From: Clostridia bacterium
Lineage (GTDB): Bacteria; Bacillota; Clostridia; Oscillospirales; Acutalibacteraceae
NCBI GenBank assembly: GCA_017549565.1
Contig: JAFYUI010000004.1
Span: forward strand, 1 to 64,000
Direction of reading: 5' to 3'
DNA: 64,000 nt
Shown here: one piece after another, positions 43,609 to 53,990 of the stretch
Position numbering within the stretch: position 1 is the stretch's first letter
Layout: each line of letters starts with the position of its first letter
Made by a program: the position numbers and the translations under genes
The notes under the pieces: model-generated
Database searches by the model: none
What the model was told of the DNA's origin: nothing
What the model saw: only the letters and a program-made list of their open reading frames with translations

Positions 43609-44661
43609 TTAGTTGTTTTGGAAGAAGCTCATAACATCGTCATAGGTTTCATCATCATCTTTTGAATTGTTCATAAAAGATGAGAGAAGGTCTGACTTGT
43701 CGTCCTTCTTTTCATCGCCAAGACCTGTTGCAACAACAGTTACGCGGATAGTATCTTCGATGTTTTCATCAAGCTGAGCACCCCAAATGATTGTTGCATC
43801 GGGATGAGCCATTTCAGAAATGATGGTAGAAGCAAGTTCAACTTCTTCAAGACCGATATCAACAGAACCGGTGATGCTGATGATAACACCACGAGCATTT
43901 TCCATTGAGGTTTCGATAAGGGGACTTGAAATAGCAGCGCGAGCAGCTTGTTCTGCCTTGTCACGACCGGTAGCAACGCCAACACCCATATGAGCATATC
44001 CTGCATCAGCCATAATTGACTTAACGTCAGCAAAGTCAAGGTTAACAAGAGCGGTAACATTGATAAGCTCGGAAATGCTTTGAACACCTTGACGAAGAAC
44101 ATCATCAGCAATGTCAAATGCATTTTTGAAGGTAATCTTTTCAGCTGAAACGAACTTAAGACGTTCGTTGGGGATAACGATTAAGCTGTCAACATATTCA
44201 CGCAAAGCAGCAATACCTGCTTCTGCTTGAGTCATACGCTTTTTGCCTTCGAAAGCGAAGGGCTTGGTAACGATGCCAACAGTAAGGATGCCAAGTTCTT
44301 TAGCAATAGATGCAACAACAGGAGCAGCGCCTGTACCTGTGCCGCCACCCATACCTGCGGTGATAAAAATCATATCAGCATCGCGGATAGCTGCAGCGAT
44401 TTCATCGCGTGATTCTTCAGCAGCAGCATGGCCGTTATTGGGATTACCGCCAGCGCCCATACCTGCAGTTGTTTTGTCACCAATTTGAAGTTTTACATCT
44501 GCCTTAGATTTGATTAAAGCAGCCTTATCGGTGTTGATTGCAACAAATTCAACACCCTTAACGCCAGCGTCAACCATGCGGTTTACAGCGTTTCCGCCGC
44601 CGCCGCCAACACCAACAACTTTAATTTGTACTACGTTTTGTTCTTCTACGAATTCAAACAT
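43609..44661 (-). CDS. ftsZ: Cell division protein FtsZ
   Basis: 350 residues. Tubulin-like GTPase forming the Z ring. N-terminal [16 protein letters not shown], signature GGGTGTG at 105-111, T7 loop segment [16 protein letters not shown]. The C-terminal linker is short and the end reads [11 protein letters not shown], not the usual D/E-IPxFLR peptide that binds FtsA/SepF. ATG with GGAGG upstream. Last gene of the division cluster, with its own promoter. Confidence 0.97.
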   Translation of the reverse strand: MFEFVEEQNVVQIKVVGVGGGGGNAVNRMVDAGVKGVEFVAINTDKAALIKSKADVKLQIGDKTTAGMGAGGNPNNGHAAAEESRDEIAAAIRDADMIFITAGMGGGTGTGAAPVVASIAKELGILTVGIVTKPFAFEGKKRMTQAEAGIAALREYVDSLIVIPNERLKFVSAEKITFKNAFDIADDVLRQGVQSISELINVTALVNLDFADVKSIMADAGYAHMGVGVATGRDKAEQAARAAISSPLIETSMENARGVIISITGSVDIGLEEVELASTIISEMAHPDATIIWGAQLDENIEDTIRVTVVATGLGDEKKDDKSDLLSSFMNNSKDDDETYDDVMSFFQNN

Positions 44662-44719
44662 TTTTATTCCTCCGTCTATGTAAAATGAGCATAATTAGAC
44701 TATTTTTTAAATATATTTA

Positions 44720-44748
44720 ATATTAACACATCTTTTTGCAAATTTCAA
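44720..44748 (-). promoter_or_regulatory. Promoter of ftsZ
   Basis: Minus strand: TTGAAA at 44748-44743, 17-nt spacer, TAATAT at 44725-44720; about 60 nt before the ATG. Confidence 0.75.
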
Positions 44749-44776
44749 CACTTTTTATTACAATTTTGTTATTTTT

Positions 44777-45568
44777 TCATTTTGTGTAATTTTCCACAAA
44801 AGTGCCGTCGGGTTTTTGTTGATTCCACATATAAAGTCTAATAAGACCTTTCTCCCCATTTTTCATTTCATTAACCATTGTTTTGAGTTGTTTTATCTTA
44901 TTTTCAATATCGTTTTGAGTGCCGAGCTCGACATCAAATCTGCCGTCAACACCAACCTTTAATGACACCGTATCAACAACATCGACATAATCAATTTTAA
45001 GTTCATTTTCTTCTAAAAGTGAAATTAAATTGTTTAAAATTTCGGTTTGATTTGGGTCGGAAAATTCAATAGGTTTTCCAACCTCTGCCTTAACGCCGCC
45101 CAAAATTATTTCAAATGCGGTATCGGGTTTTTCACTTGCCGTTTCAAGCACCCAACCGTTTTTGCTGACATTATAATAACTGTTGCCCTGCTTAAAGCAA
45201 TAATACGGCTTTGCATCGGTCACCTTTATAACAAGCTTGTCGGGTAATTTTCTTTCATACTTAATGCTTTCAATAAAAGGCAATTTGCTTTTAATATTCA
45301 GCGTTGCACGCTTTTCGCCAAAGGTGAAAATATTATCGCCAACACTTATTCCGCTTTGCTTAATAATTTCGGTGTTTGAATAAATTTTACTGCCTGTTGC
45401 TGTGATATTTTTAATTGGAAAAAAGATAGTAAGACAAAGTATAACCGCAGTTATAACCAAACAAATCATTAAGAAAATAAAGGTTGTTATTGCCCGTTTT
45501 TTGCGGGCTTTTCTTTGCCGCGCTTTTCTTTTTTCAAGAAATTCATCACGAATAGGTTCTTGTTTCAA
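44777..45568 (-). CDS. ftsQ: Cell division protein FtsQ/DivIB
   Basis: 263 residues. Basic cytoplasmic N-terminus (KRKARQRKARKKR), one membrane helix at about 27-50, then a POTRA domain (about 55-125; IKNITATGSKIYSNTEIIKQSG) and the FtsQ/DivIB beta domain. Starts at TTG (45566-45568) with AAGGA 8 nt upstream. It lies 4 bp after murA. Works with DivIC and FtsL, both in this window. Confidence 0.92.
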   Translation of the reverse strand: MKQEPIRDEFLEKRKARQRKARKKRAITTFIFLMICLVITAVILCLTIFFPIKNITATGSKIYSNTEIIKQSGISVGDNIFTFGEKRATLNIKSKLPFIESIKYERKLPDKLVIKVTDAKPYYCFKQGNSYYNVSKNGWVLETASEKPDTAFEIILGGVKAEVGKPIEFSDPNQTEILNNLISLLEENELKIDYVDVVDTVSLKVGVDGRFDVELGTQNDIENKIKQLKTMVNEMKNGEKGLIRLYMWNQQKPDGTFVENYTK

Positions 45569-45572
45569 AAAA

Positions 45573-46829
45573 TCATTCCTTAATATTTATATCTGCGCCG
45601 AGGTTTTGTAAAACCCCAACAATATCATCATAACCACGCTTTATGTGGGATATATTTTGAATTTCAGTGCTGCCGCCCGCCGCAAGACCACCGATAACAA
45701 GCGCCGCACCGCCACGAAGGTCGGGACAAACACAATTTGCACCCGAAAGGGCTTTAACCCCCTCAATAACGGCAACCTTACCCTCGGTTTTAATTTTTGC
45801 GCCCAAACGGTTAAGCTCGTCAATATACCTAAAACGGTTTTCAAAAATATTTTCAACAAAAACTGTTGTGCCCTTTGCAAGTGAAAGCATTGAAATAATA
45901 ATAGGTCCCGCATCGGTGGGAAAAGCGGGGTAAACCAAGCTTCTTATAGTAGGCACACGGCAAAGGTTTTTGGGTGCTGTTATAGTTAAAGACTTACCTG
46001 TAACATTTATGTCACAGCCGCTTTCACGAAAGGCAGAAAGCATTGCCACCATATGTGACGGCATAACATTTAAAAGCGTAATTTTTCCCTTTGTAACTGC
46101 GGCCGCCGCCATATAGGTTGCGGCAACAATACGGTCAGGTATTATTGTGTGGGTTGTACCGCTTAATTTATTTACACCGTGAATATAAATTGTATCCGAG
46201 CCACTGCCGTAAATTCTTGCACCCGCACTGTTTAAAAAGTCAGCCAAATCGCTGATTTCGGGTTCCTTTGCGGCATTATGAATAACCGTTACACCCTGTG
46301 CAGTGGCGGCGGTTAATATTATATTTTCGGTAGCGCCAACGCTTGGAAAAGCAAGGTGAATTTCAGTCCCCACTATTCCCTTTGTGGCATCGCAATACAA
46401 ATATCCGTGCTCTTCGGTAATATCAACACCCAGCTTTTTAAGTGAAGAAAGGTGTAAATCTATCGGTCTTGGTCCAAGCTCACAACCACCGGGACTACTA
46501 ATTACCGCTTTTTTTGTTCGGCCAACAATACCGCCCAAAAACACAACCGAGGAACGCATTTCGCGCATTAAGCTTTCGGGAATTTCATAATTTTCAATGC
46601 CTTTACTGTCAATCACCATTGTTTTGTCGCTGTAATCGACCTTTGCACCAAAATTTCGCAGAATTTTAATGGAGGTATCAACATCGGCTAAATCGGGACA
46701 GTTATGTATAACGCAAACCCCGTCACAAAGCACAGCCGCCGCCAAAATTGGTAAAACGCTGTTTTTAGCGCCCTGAACGGTTACCTCTCCCGTTAATCGT
46801 TTACCGCCATTTATAACAATTTTTGACAA
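45573..46829 (-). CDS. murA: UDP-N-acetylglucosamine 1-carboxyvinyltransferase
   Basis: 418 residues. First committed step of peptidoglycan synthesis. VQGAKNSVLPILAAAVLCDG, the catalytic loop SPGGCELGPRPIDLHL with the active-site Cys, and VEGVKALSGANCVCPDLRGGAALVI are diagnostic. TTG start (46827-46829) with GGGGTG 7 nt upstream; a hairpin (46844-46876) lies directly before that site. It stands between murG and ftsQ, where Bacillus has murB. Confidence 0.96.
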   Translation of the reverse strand: MSKIVINGGKRLTGEVTVQGAKNSVLPILAAAVLCDGVCVIHNCPDLADVDTSIKILRNFGAKVDYSDKTMVIDSKGIENYEIPESLMREMRSSVVFLGGIVGRTKKAVISSPGGCELGPRPIDLHLSSLKKLGVDITEEHGYLYCDATKGIVGTEIHLAFPSVGATENIILTAATAQGVTVIHNAAKEPEISDLADFLNSAGARIYGSGSDTIYIHGVNKLSGTTHTIIPDRIVAATYMAAAAVTKGKITLLNVMPSHMVAMLSAFRESGCDINVTGKSLTITAPKNLCRVPTIRSLVYPAFPTDAGPIIISMLSLAKGTTVFVENIFENRFRYIDELNRLGAKIKTEGKVAVIEGVKALSGANCVCPDLRGGAALVIGGLAAGGSTEIQNISHIKRGYDDIVGVLQNLGADINIKE

Positions 46830-46893
46830 TTAAAAGCACCCCACATAGCATAAATTATTTTACAACTTATACTATGCGAAAATGAAAAATCGG

Positions 46894-48006
46894 TCACGAA
46901 AAGTCGCAAATTTCGGTTAAAACATTATAAATTCTTTCATTTGCATCGATAATTGCATTTTCTTTTGCGGTTTTTTCCATTTTTAAAAGCTTTTCTTTAT
47001 CTTCAATTAAGCTTAAAACTGTTTCAATAATTTTATCTTTATTAAGGTCTTTTTCCTCAATAATTTCAGCCGCGCCGACCTTTTTAAGTGTCATTGCGTT
47101 ATGGAACTGATGATTTTCAGCAACATAGGGTGACGGCACCAAAATTGATGCCTTGCCGCAAGCCGCAATTTCCGAAAGGGTTATTGCCCCTGCCCTGCCT
47201 ATTACCAAATCAGCCGCCGCCATACACACATCCATATCGGTTATGTATTCACGAATTTCAATTCCATCGTGAAGCTTTTCACTTTCAAGCGACTTTATCA
47301 TATTGTCATATCCAACCTTGCCTGTTGCGTGGATATGGCAGTATTTTTCTGTTTTGTTGTGCCATTTAATAAGGTCGCAAATCGCCTCGTTTAAGTGCTT
47401 TGCACCAAGCGAGCCACCAAAGGACAAAATAAGTGGACGGTTATCAAGCCCCAAAATCTTTCGGGCTGTCTGTTTGTCCATTCTTAAAAGCTCTTGCCTT
47501 ACGGGGTTGCCTGTGATAATCGGCTTTTTGTTAAGCTTTAAATATTTTTCCGCTTCACCCATTGCAAGCATTACTCTGTCAGCATTTGGCGCCAACATTT
47601 TGGTTGTAACACCCGGGAAAGCGTTTTGCTCGTGAATGGCAGTTTTAATTTTAAGCGACTGCGCCGCCTTTAAAACGGGACCGCTTACATATCCGCCCGT
47701 ACCAATTACAAGGTCGGGTTTAATTTCCTTTAAAAGCTTTTTAGCCCTTATTGAAGAAGTCACCGCCAATTTTGCGGCGTTTAAATTATGGGCAATACCT
47801 TTAACCGATAAACGCCTTGAAAAACCCGCCACCTTTACGGGAAAAAATGCATATCCCTTTTCAGGAACGAGCTTTGCCTCTAATTTATCGGGGGTGCCGA
47901 TATAATATATTTCGGTATTGGGATGCTTTGATTTAATATAGTCGGCAATGGCAAGAGCAGGGTTTATGTGACCCGCAGTACCGCCGCCCGCAAATAAAAC
48001 TTTCAT
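46894..48006 (-). CDS. murG: UDP-GlcNAc:lipid-I N-acetylglucosaminyltransferase MurG
   Basis: 370 residues. Converts lipid I to lipid II at the inner leaflet. GGGTAGHINPALAIA at residues 7-21, VIGTGGYVSGPVL, HEQNAFPGVTTK, and the donor-site GRAGAITLSEIAACGKASILVPSPYVAENHQ. ATG start; 11 bp after ftsW. Confidence 0.97.
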   Translation of the reverse strand: MKVLFAGGGTAGHINPALAIADYIKSKHPNTEIYYIGTPDKLEAKLVPEKGYAFFPVKVAGFSRRLSVKGIAHNLNAAKLAVTSSIRAKKLLKEIKPDLVIGTGGYVSGPVLKAAQSLKIKTAIHEQNAFPGVTTKMLAPNADRVMLAMGEAEKYLKLNKKPIITGNPVRQELLRMDKQTARKILGLDNRPLILSFGGSLGAKHLNEAICDLIKWHNKTEKYCHIHATGKVGYDNMIKSLESEKLHDGIEIREYITDMDVCMAAADLVIGRAGAITLSEIAACGKASILVPSPYVAENHQFHNAMTLKKVGAAEIIEEKDLNKDKIIETVLSLIEDKEKLLKMEKTAKENAIIDANERIYNVLTEICDFS

Positions 48007-48017
48007 TTTTTCACCCT

Positions 48018-49157
48018 TTATGTTTTTTCAAGATTTGTACTTCGCGAAATAGACAGCACTATGCCCATTTCAGCAAGTAATATTAAAAGCGATGTACCGC
48101 CGTAGCTAAAGAACGGCAAGCTTATACCTGTGTTTGGCATTGTGTTTGTAACAACCCAAATATTTAAAAGTGCTTGAAGCCCAACCTGAAATGTTAAACC
48201 TATCGCCATTAAAGAGCCAAATTTGTCGTTTGCCTTCATTGCAATGGTGAATCCGCGCCAAACCAAAAGGCAAAACAGAATAATAATAACCATTGCACCA
48301 ATAAGGCCAAGCTCTTCACAAACTATTGAAAAAATAAAGTCATTGTGCGGTTCGGGCACCCATAAATGCTTTTGTCGTGACTGACCGATGCCTCTGCCCA
48401 AAATTCCGCCCGAGCCGATTGCCAAAAGCGACTGAATTGTTTGAAAGCCCTTGCCCGATGGGTCAAGCCAAGGGTTAAGCCAATATTGCAAACGGTCAGA
48501 AGCATAGCTTACCGCGCCCGACACAATAAGTGCCGCAACACCAACAACGCCAACGCCAATACCGCCAATTATATATTTTTTCGCAAGTCCGCCAACAATA
48601 AGCAAAACAATGCCAAGGCAAAATACCAAAACGGTTGCAGAAAGGTGTGGCTCTAAAACAATTAAGGCGCAAGGTACAGCCACAAGGCCTAATAAAAACG
48701 CCACAAAGCCGAATTTTTCCATTAGCTTATAATTTGCCGCAATAAGCGAGGAAAGCAATAAAACAACCGCAAACTTTGCAAATTCAGACGGTTGAAAGTT
48801 AATAGGTCCAATAACAAGCCAGCGCTTAACATCCATGCCTTTAAGCATTGGCGGCATTATAAGCAAGGCAATTAAAATTGCCATAACTATAAAGTAAAAA
48901 ATCCAAGCAAATTTACGGTAAATGCGATAATTTATGGTGGAAACCACAAGCATTACAATAACACCTGCAACCGCAAAAATTGCTTGTCGTGCAATAAAAC
49001 GGTAGCTATTGCCGTAATTTTCATAAGAAAAGGCATAGCTTGCCGAAAACAGCATTACAAGACCTATTGTTAATAAAATCAGTACCAAAGATAAAAAGGT
49101 GATATCCATCTTTCCGTCAGTATTGAAAAAAGACTGCTTTTTTCTTGACTTTTGCAT
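48018..49157 (-). CDS. ftsW: Lipid II polymerase FtsW (SEDS family)
   Basis: About 379 residues, ten hydrophobic helices. SEDS features: INFQPSEFAKFAVVLLLSSLIA (with the PSE/K region), VLEPHLSATVLVF, SLLAIGSGGILGRGIGQSRQKHLWVPEPHNDFIFSIVCEELGLIGA and the final GISLPFFSYGGTSLL. Polymerises septal glycan with a class B PBP (SpoVD/PBP2B type). Start chosen at ATG 49157 (MQKSRKK) with AGAGGTG 7 nt upstream. Could be the spoVE-type paralogue. Confidence 0.93.
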   Translation of the reverse strand: MQKSRKKQSFFNTDGKMDITFLSLVLILLTIGLVMLFSASYAFSYENYGNSYRFIARQAIFAVAGVIVMLVVSTINYRIYRKFAWIFYFIVMAILIALLIMPPMLKGMDVKRWLVIGPINFQPSEFAKFAVVLLLSSLIAANYKLMEKFGFVAFLLGLVAVPCALIVLEPHLSATVLVFCLGIVLLIVGGLAKKYIIGGIGVGVVGVAALIVSGAVSYASDRLQYWLNPWLDPSGKGFQTIQSLLAIGSGGILGRGIGQSRQKHLWVPEPHNDFIFSIVCEELGLIGAMVIIILFCLLVWRGFTIAMKANDKFGSLMAIGLTFQVGLQALLNIWVVTNTMPNTGISLPFFSYGGTSLLILLAEMGIVLSISRSTNLEKT

Positions 49158-49191
49158 AAATATCACCTCTTAAAGTTATTTTAAAATTTAA

Positions 49192-50220
49192 TTAAAACTG
49201 AAAAATTATAGGTAGAATTGCTAATATGCAACCCACAAATGCAACGGCTGAAAATACCAAAACGATTTTATCCTCTGACCAGCCGCACTTTTCAAAATGA
49301 TGATGAATTGGTGCCATTTTGAAAATACGCTTTTTGGTCTTTTTATAATACACAACCTGAATTATATCAGACAGTGCTTCGATTAAGTAAACAATACCCG
49401 CGGGGATAAGTAAAATAGGTCTGCCGATACCAAACGAAAGGGCTACAACCATTCCGCCAAGGAACATTGAGCCGGTATCGCCCATAAATACCTTTGCGGG
49501 ATGACCGTTCCAAAAAATGAAGCCAACCAAAGAACCCGCAACTGCGGCAGAAAGCACATTTGTTGTATGAAAGCCCATAAAGCCCGCAGCCATCATAAAG
49601 GCACAAGAAACAACAAGCGTTACACTTGAAGCTAAGCCGTCAATACCGTCGGTTAAATTAACCGCATTGGTAAAGCCGTAAATAAACATTAAAGCAATAG
49701 GCCAAAACAAAAGACCAACACCACTTGTTATAGAAACATCGCCCAAAAACGGAATATAGGTGGTTTTCATACCCGCAAGGCCGAGCACTGCCAAGTAAAC
49801 CGCAGAAGTAAGCAGTTGTAAAAAGGTTTTTTGACGGGCGGTAAGACCTAAATTACGCTTTTTAACAACCTTAATATAGTCGTCAAAAAAGCCGATAGCC
49901 GCCATACAAAGCGCCATAATAATACCCGCTAAAAATACTGTAAGCTTATATTTATCCTTGCAGTCTATAAAAAAGTTTTTATTAAATATTGCAGCATAAG
50001 AAAAGCCAAGCACAAGGGCGATAATAACACCGCCGATAAACATAACACCGCCCATTGTGGGTGTGCCCTGCTTTTCCTTGTGCCAATTTGGGCCTATATC
50101 AAGAATAGTTTGACCAAATTTAAGCTTTCTTAAAAAAGGAATAACAAATAGTCCGGAAGCGGCTGTTACTGCAAAGGCAATAAGCGCAACCAAAGGTGTG
50201 GTAAAATCCATTATTTTCAT
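49192..50220 (-). CDS. mraY: Phospho-N-acetylmuramoyl-pentapeptide transferase
   Basis: 342 residues. Ten helices; forms lipid I on undecaprenyl phosphate. GTPTMGGVMFIGG, FFDDYIKVVKKRNLGLTARQKTFLQ with the DD pair, TNAVNLTDGIDGLASS, FMGDTGSMFLGG and MAPIHHHFEKCGWSEDKIV are all hallmarks. The start may be ATG 50220 (spacing to AGGAG only 2-3 nt) or ATG 50211 (spacing about 11 nt). Confidence 0.97.
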   Translation of the reverse strand: MKIMDFTTPLVALIAFAVTAASGLFVIPFLRKLKFGQTILDIGPNWHKEKQGTPTMGGVMFIGGVIIALVLGFSYAAIFNKNFFIDCKDKYKLTVFLAGIIMALCMAAIGFFDDYIKVVKKRNLGLTARQKTFLQLLTSAVYLAVLGLAGMKTTYIPFLGDVSITSGVGLLFWPIALMFIYGFTNAVNLTDGIDGLASSVTLVVSCAFMMAAGFMGFHTTNVLSAAVAGSLVGFIFWNGHPAKVFMGDTGSMFLGGMVVALSFGIGRPILLIPAGIVYLIEALSDIIQVVYYKKTKKRIFKMAPIHHHFEKCGWSEDKIVLVFSAVAFVGCILAILPIIFQF

Positions 50221-50227
50221 AGCTCCT

Positions 50228-51625
50228 TTAAGACAAGCAGTTCTTTACAACCTCACGCTCGTCGAAATGTATTTTTTCTTTGCCTATAATTTGGTAGGTT
50301 TCGTGTCCCTTACCTGCTAATACTATTATATCATCTTTTTCAGCAAATGAAAGAGCGAATTTTATCGCATCAAGTCGGTTTTCAATAACCTTGTGCGATT
50401 TATACTTTGGAACACCCTTTAAAATATCCGAAATTATGCTTTTCGGGTCTTCGGTTCGGGGGTTATCGCTTGTAATAATCAGATAATCGGCATAAATCGA
50501 TGCGATTTCACCCATTAAAGAGCGTTTGGTTTTATCCCTGTCACCACCGCAGCCAAAAAGAACAATTAAGCGGTTTTTTGCACATGCTTTAAAGGTTTTC
50601 AAGATGTTTTTAAGCCCGTCAGGTGTGTGAGCATAATCAATTATAACGGTAAAATCTTTCGTGTTTTCTAAAACCTCTGCCCTGCCTTTTACACCCCGAA
50701 ATTCCGCAAGTGCTTTAACAGTTATTTCTTTTTCAACGCCAAGAAAATCGGCAACCGCAATGGCGCAAAGTGAGTTTGAAACCGTAAATTTACCCGGTAT
50801 TTTTAAAGAAATATGGTTTATTTTATCGGTAAAGAGCTTATAAGAAACTCCGCTTGAAAACAAATTTATTGACTTTGCAATATAATCGGCTTCACTATCA
50901 GCCGAAACTGACACCTTGTTACAGTCAATTTCATCAAAAAGGCGTTTTCCGTAATCGTTATCAATGCTTACAACCGCATTATCGCACATAGAAAAAAGCT
51001 TCTTCTTTGCAAGATAATAATTTTCCATATTTTCGTGATAATCAAGATGGTCTTGTGTAAGGTTTGTAAATACGGCTGTATCAAACCAAAGCCCCTCTAC
51101 CCTGCCAAGCGCCAACGCATGAGAAGAAACCTCAATTATTACATACTCACAATCGTTATCACGCATTAGCGAAAACAGTCGGTTAAGCTCGAATGCGTCA
51201 GGCGTGGTATTAAGGGTTTCAAATGCCTCACCGTTGATAACATTTTGAATTGTACCAATAACGCCAACCTTTTTACCGCTTTTTTCTAAAATTTCTTTTA
51301 AAAGATAGGTTATTGTGGTTTTTCCGTTTGTACCCGTAACACCGATTAGTTTTAAGCTTTTTGCGGGGTTATTAAACCAATTTGCCGACATTTCGGCATA
51401 TGCATTAACACAGTTTTTTACAACAATTTCATTTTTAAAATTCGCTTTATTTTCTAAAACCAGTGCAACCGCACCATTTTTAACGGCATCCGCCACATAT
51501 TGCGGATTATTGTGGGTGTCAACAAAGACAAAGCCGTCCCTTACCTTTTTTGAATTATCGGTAATACCCACAACATCTAACTGCCCAAGCTCAGACGAGC
51601 AGGCAATTAAAGCCCCAAGTTTCAT
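50228..51625 (-). CDS. murE: UDP-MurNAc-tripeptide ligase MurE (meso-DAP type)
   Basis: 465 residues. ATP loop GVTGTNGKTT near 96-104, YVIIEVSSHALALGRVEG, and TSDNPRTEDP near 392-401. DNPR is the known signature for meso-diaminopimelate specificity, predicting a DAP-type cell wall. ATG start with GGAGG. murF and murD, normally next, are absent here; mraY follows directly. Confidence 0.96.
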   Translation of the reverse strand: MKLGALIACSSELGQLDVVGITDNSKKVRDGFVFVDTHNNPQYVADAVKNGAVALVLENKANFKNEIVVKNCVNAYAEMSANWFNNPAKSLKLIGVTGTNGKTTITYLLKEILEKSGKKVGVIGTIQNVINGEAFETLNTTPDAFELNRLFSLMRDNDCEYVIIEVSSHALALGRVEGLWFDTAVFTNLTQDHLDYHENMENYYLAKKKLFSMCDNAVVSIDNDYGKRLFDEIDCNKVSVSADSEADYIAKSINLFSSGVSYKLFTDKINHISLKIPGKFTVSNSLCAIAVADFLGVEKEITVKALAEFRGVKGRAEVLENTKDFTVIIDYAHTPDGLKNILKTFKACAKNRLIVLFGCGGDRDKTKRSLMGEIASIYADYLIITSDNPRTEDPKSIISDILKGVPKYKSHKVIENRLDAIKFALSFAEKDDIIVLAGKGHETYQIIGKEKIHFDEREVVKNCLS

Positions 51626-51634
51626 TGTTTCCTC

Positions 51635-53875
51635 CTAATCAACTGCGCTCTCGTCACGGAAGTAAACCGTGACGATAGTACCAACCTCGACCGATGTATT
51701 TGCCGCAATGCTTTGGTTATATGCTTTAAGACCTGAAATTGCGGTATTGCCCGAAAATTCAACATTAAGTCCCAAACTTGCCGCCAAGGTATTAACCTCA
51801 GTTGCGGTATAACCCGTAAAGTTTGGCACTGTTACCTTACTGCCTGCGGTTTCGTCGGTATAAAGAATTACCACACCGCCTGTTGCAACCTTGCTACCTG
51901 CTTCGGGTAACTGGCGAACAATCTTTTCGCCACTGCCAATAATCTTATAATCTAACTTTGAATTAGTAATTTTTGCTTTTGCATCAGTTACAGTAAAGTT
52001 TGTAACATCCGGCACATCGACCGCAAGCTTTTTGATTTCTTCTTCGGTATAGCTCGGCTCATAGCCAAGGTAAGGAAGCACATCACCCATAATTTTTGAA
52101 TTTACAGGTGCCGAAATAACACCGCCGTAGTAGTTAGAGCCCTTTGGTTCGTCAAGCATTACCAAAACGGCAATTTCGGGGTTATCAATGGGGGCAACCG
52201 TTATACAAGAACCGATATAAAGGTAGGTATCGCCTGTTGCCTGAATTTTTGAAACCTTTTGCGAGGTACCTGTTTTTGTACCAATTCTATAACCGGGCAC
52301 CAAAGAGTTTTTGGCACCGTTTTTAGAAACAAACTCCATAAGCTCACGCATTGTGGCGGAGGTTGTTTCGGAAATTACCTGTCGCTTATAGGTTGTGGTT
52401 GTGGTTTTAACCACCTTGCCGGCATCATTAACAGTTTTAGCAACCAAATGCGGTTGAACAAGATATCCCCCGTTTACTGCAGCTGAAACTGCCGACATCA
52501 TTTGAATAGGGGTTACATTAAAGGTTTGACCGAATGAGGATGATGCCAATTCTACAACGCCCATATTTTCCTCTTTGTGATAGGTCGAGCGTGATTCACC
52601 CGGTAAATCTATACCTGTTTTTTCGGAAAAGCCAAATGCCTTAAAATATTTAGAAAATGTTGAAATGCCCGCAAGCTGACCAATGGTAATAAATGCAGGG
52701 TTGCAGGAATTTGAAATAGCTTGCTGTAAATTTTGTGTACCGTGACCACCATGCTTCCAACAGCCGTATCTTTGTCCCGCAACACTTGTGTGACCGTTAC
52801 AGAAAAAGCTGTTATTCTTATTTATCAAATTTTCTTCAATAGCAATAGATGCAGTTACAACTTTAAAAACCGAGCCCGGCTCGTAAGAGTCGGAAATTGC
52901 TTTATTACGCCATTGGCGGTTTAAAAGCTCGTTTTTAAGCTTTGATTTTGCCTCTTCGTTGGCTTCGGCATCAACCTTATCTTGGTCAACCTTTGACAAG
53001 GTAAAGGGGTCGTTTGGGTTAAAGTCGCCCTTAACCGCCATTGCCAAAATTGCACCTGTCTTTACATTCATAACCACCGCTGCGCCACGCTCGGCAACCT
53101 TGTTTTGTTCAATAGCGGTTTCAAGATATTTTTCACAAGTGTATTGAATATAAGAATCAAGTGTTAAAACAAGCGAATTACCTTTTATTGCCTCTTCAAC
53201 CTTTTCATAGGTAAAGGGCATATCGGTACCAAGGGCATTTTTTGCCGCAACAACTCTGCCCGCAATACCTGTGAGCTCGTTATCGTAATAGCTTTCAAGT
53301 CCTGAAAGGCCTTGCTCGTCAGAGCCAACAAAACCAAGCACAACCGATGCTAATGTATCATTTGGATAATATCTTTTTGTGGTTTCATCAAGGCCGATGT
53401 ATTTGGTTATTTCCAAATCCTTATTGTCACTTATAAATTTGCGGATTTCATCGGCAGTTGATTTTTCAATTTTCTTTTTAACAATTACATAATAAGAATT
53501 TTTATCGGTATTTTTATAAACCGTGTCATAATCGACATCTAAAATTTCCGAAAGACCCTTTGCAATGGTAACACGAACAGTTTCACGCTTTGCATTGTCT
53601 TTAATCTTTTTAATGCCATTAGGGGTTATATAAACAGTCCAAGCGGTTGAGCTTGTTGCCAAAACCTGCATATTACGGTCAAAAATATCACCGCGGGGAG
53701 CTGTCACAAGACTGTCATAAAGTTGTTGTTCTGATGCCTTGGTTTGATATTCTTCACCCTTTAAAATCATAATGTTTACAAGACTTGCGCCCGAAACACC
53801 CGAAAGCGCAACAATAAGAATAAGCATAATTACAAAAATGCGTCTTGCCATCATTTTACCCGGTTTTTTAGCCAT
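51635..53875 (-). CDS. spoVD: Class B penicillin-binding protein with PASTA domains (SpoVD type)
   Basis: 746 residues. Short cytoplasmic tail, one membrane helix (12-34), PBP dimer domain (about 55-220), transpeptidase (about 260-600) with SVFK at 335-338, SCN at 390-392 and KTGTS near 545, then two PASTA domains (about 620-745; VDVPDVTNFTVTDAKAKI and VTVPNFTGYTATEVNTLAASLG). Cross-links septal or spore-cortex peptidoglycan. The PASTA pair matches SpoVD/PBP2B; the specific role is inferred. Confidence 0.93.
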   Translation of the reverse strand: MAKKPGKMMARRIFVIMLILIVALSGVSGASLVNIMILKGEEYQTKASEQQLYDSLVTAPRGDIFDRNMQVLATSSTAWTVYITPNGIKKIKDNAKRETVRVTIAKGLSEILDVDYDTVYKNTDKNSYYVIVKKKIEKSTADEIRKFISDNKDLEITKYIGLDETTKRYYPNDTLASVVLGFVGSDEQGLSGLESYYDNELTGIAGRVVAAKNALGTDMPFTYEKVEEAIKGNSLVLTLDSYIQYTCEKYLETAIEQNKVAERGAAVVMNVKTGAILAMAVKGDFNPNDPFTLSKVDQDKVDAEANEEAKSKLKNELLNRQWRNKAISDSYEPGSVFKVVTASIAIEENLINKNNSFFCNGHTSVAGQRYGCWKHGGHGTQNLQQAISNSCNPAFITIGQLAGISTFSKYFKAFGFSEKTGIDLPGESRSTYHKEENMGVVELASSSFGQTFNVTPIQMMSAVSAAVNGGYLVQPHLVAKTVNDAGKVVKTTTTTYKRQVISETTSATMRELMEFVSKNGAKNSLVPGYRIGTKTGTSQKVSKIQATGDTYLYIGSCITVAPIDNPEIAVLVMLDEPKGSNYYGGVISAPVNSKIMGDVLPYLGYEPSYTEEEIKKLAVDVPDVTNFTVTDAKAKITNSKLDYKIIGSGEKIVRQLPEAGSKVATGGVVILYTDETAGSKVTVPNFTGYTATEVNTLAASLGLNVEFSGNTAISGLKAYNQSIAANTSVEVGTIVTVYFRDESAVD

Positions 53876-53990
53876 TTTGCGCCTTCCCTTTCTTTAAAAA
53901 ACTTAAACTTATAATACCCGAATACGAGAGCCGACATTTTTTCAGCTCTCGTACCCAATAATTAGTATATTAACTTTTATATATTATTTA

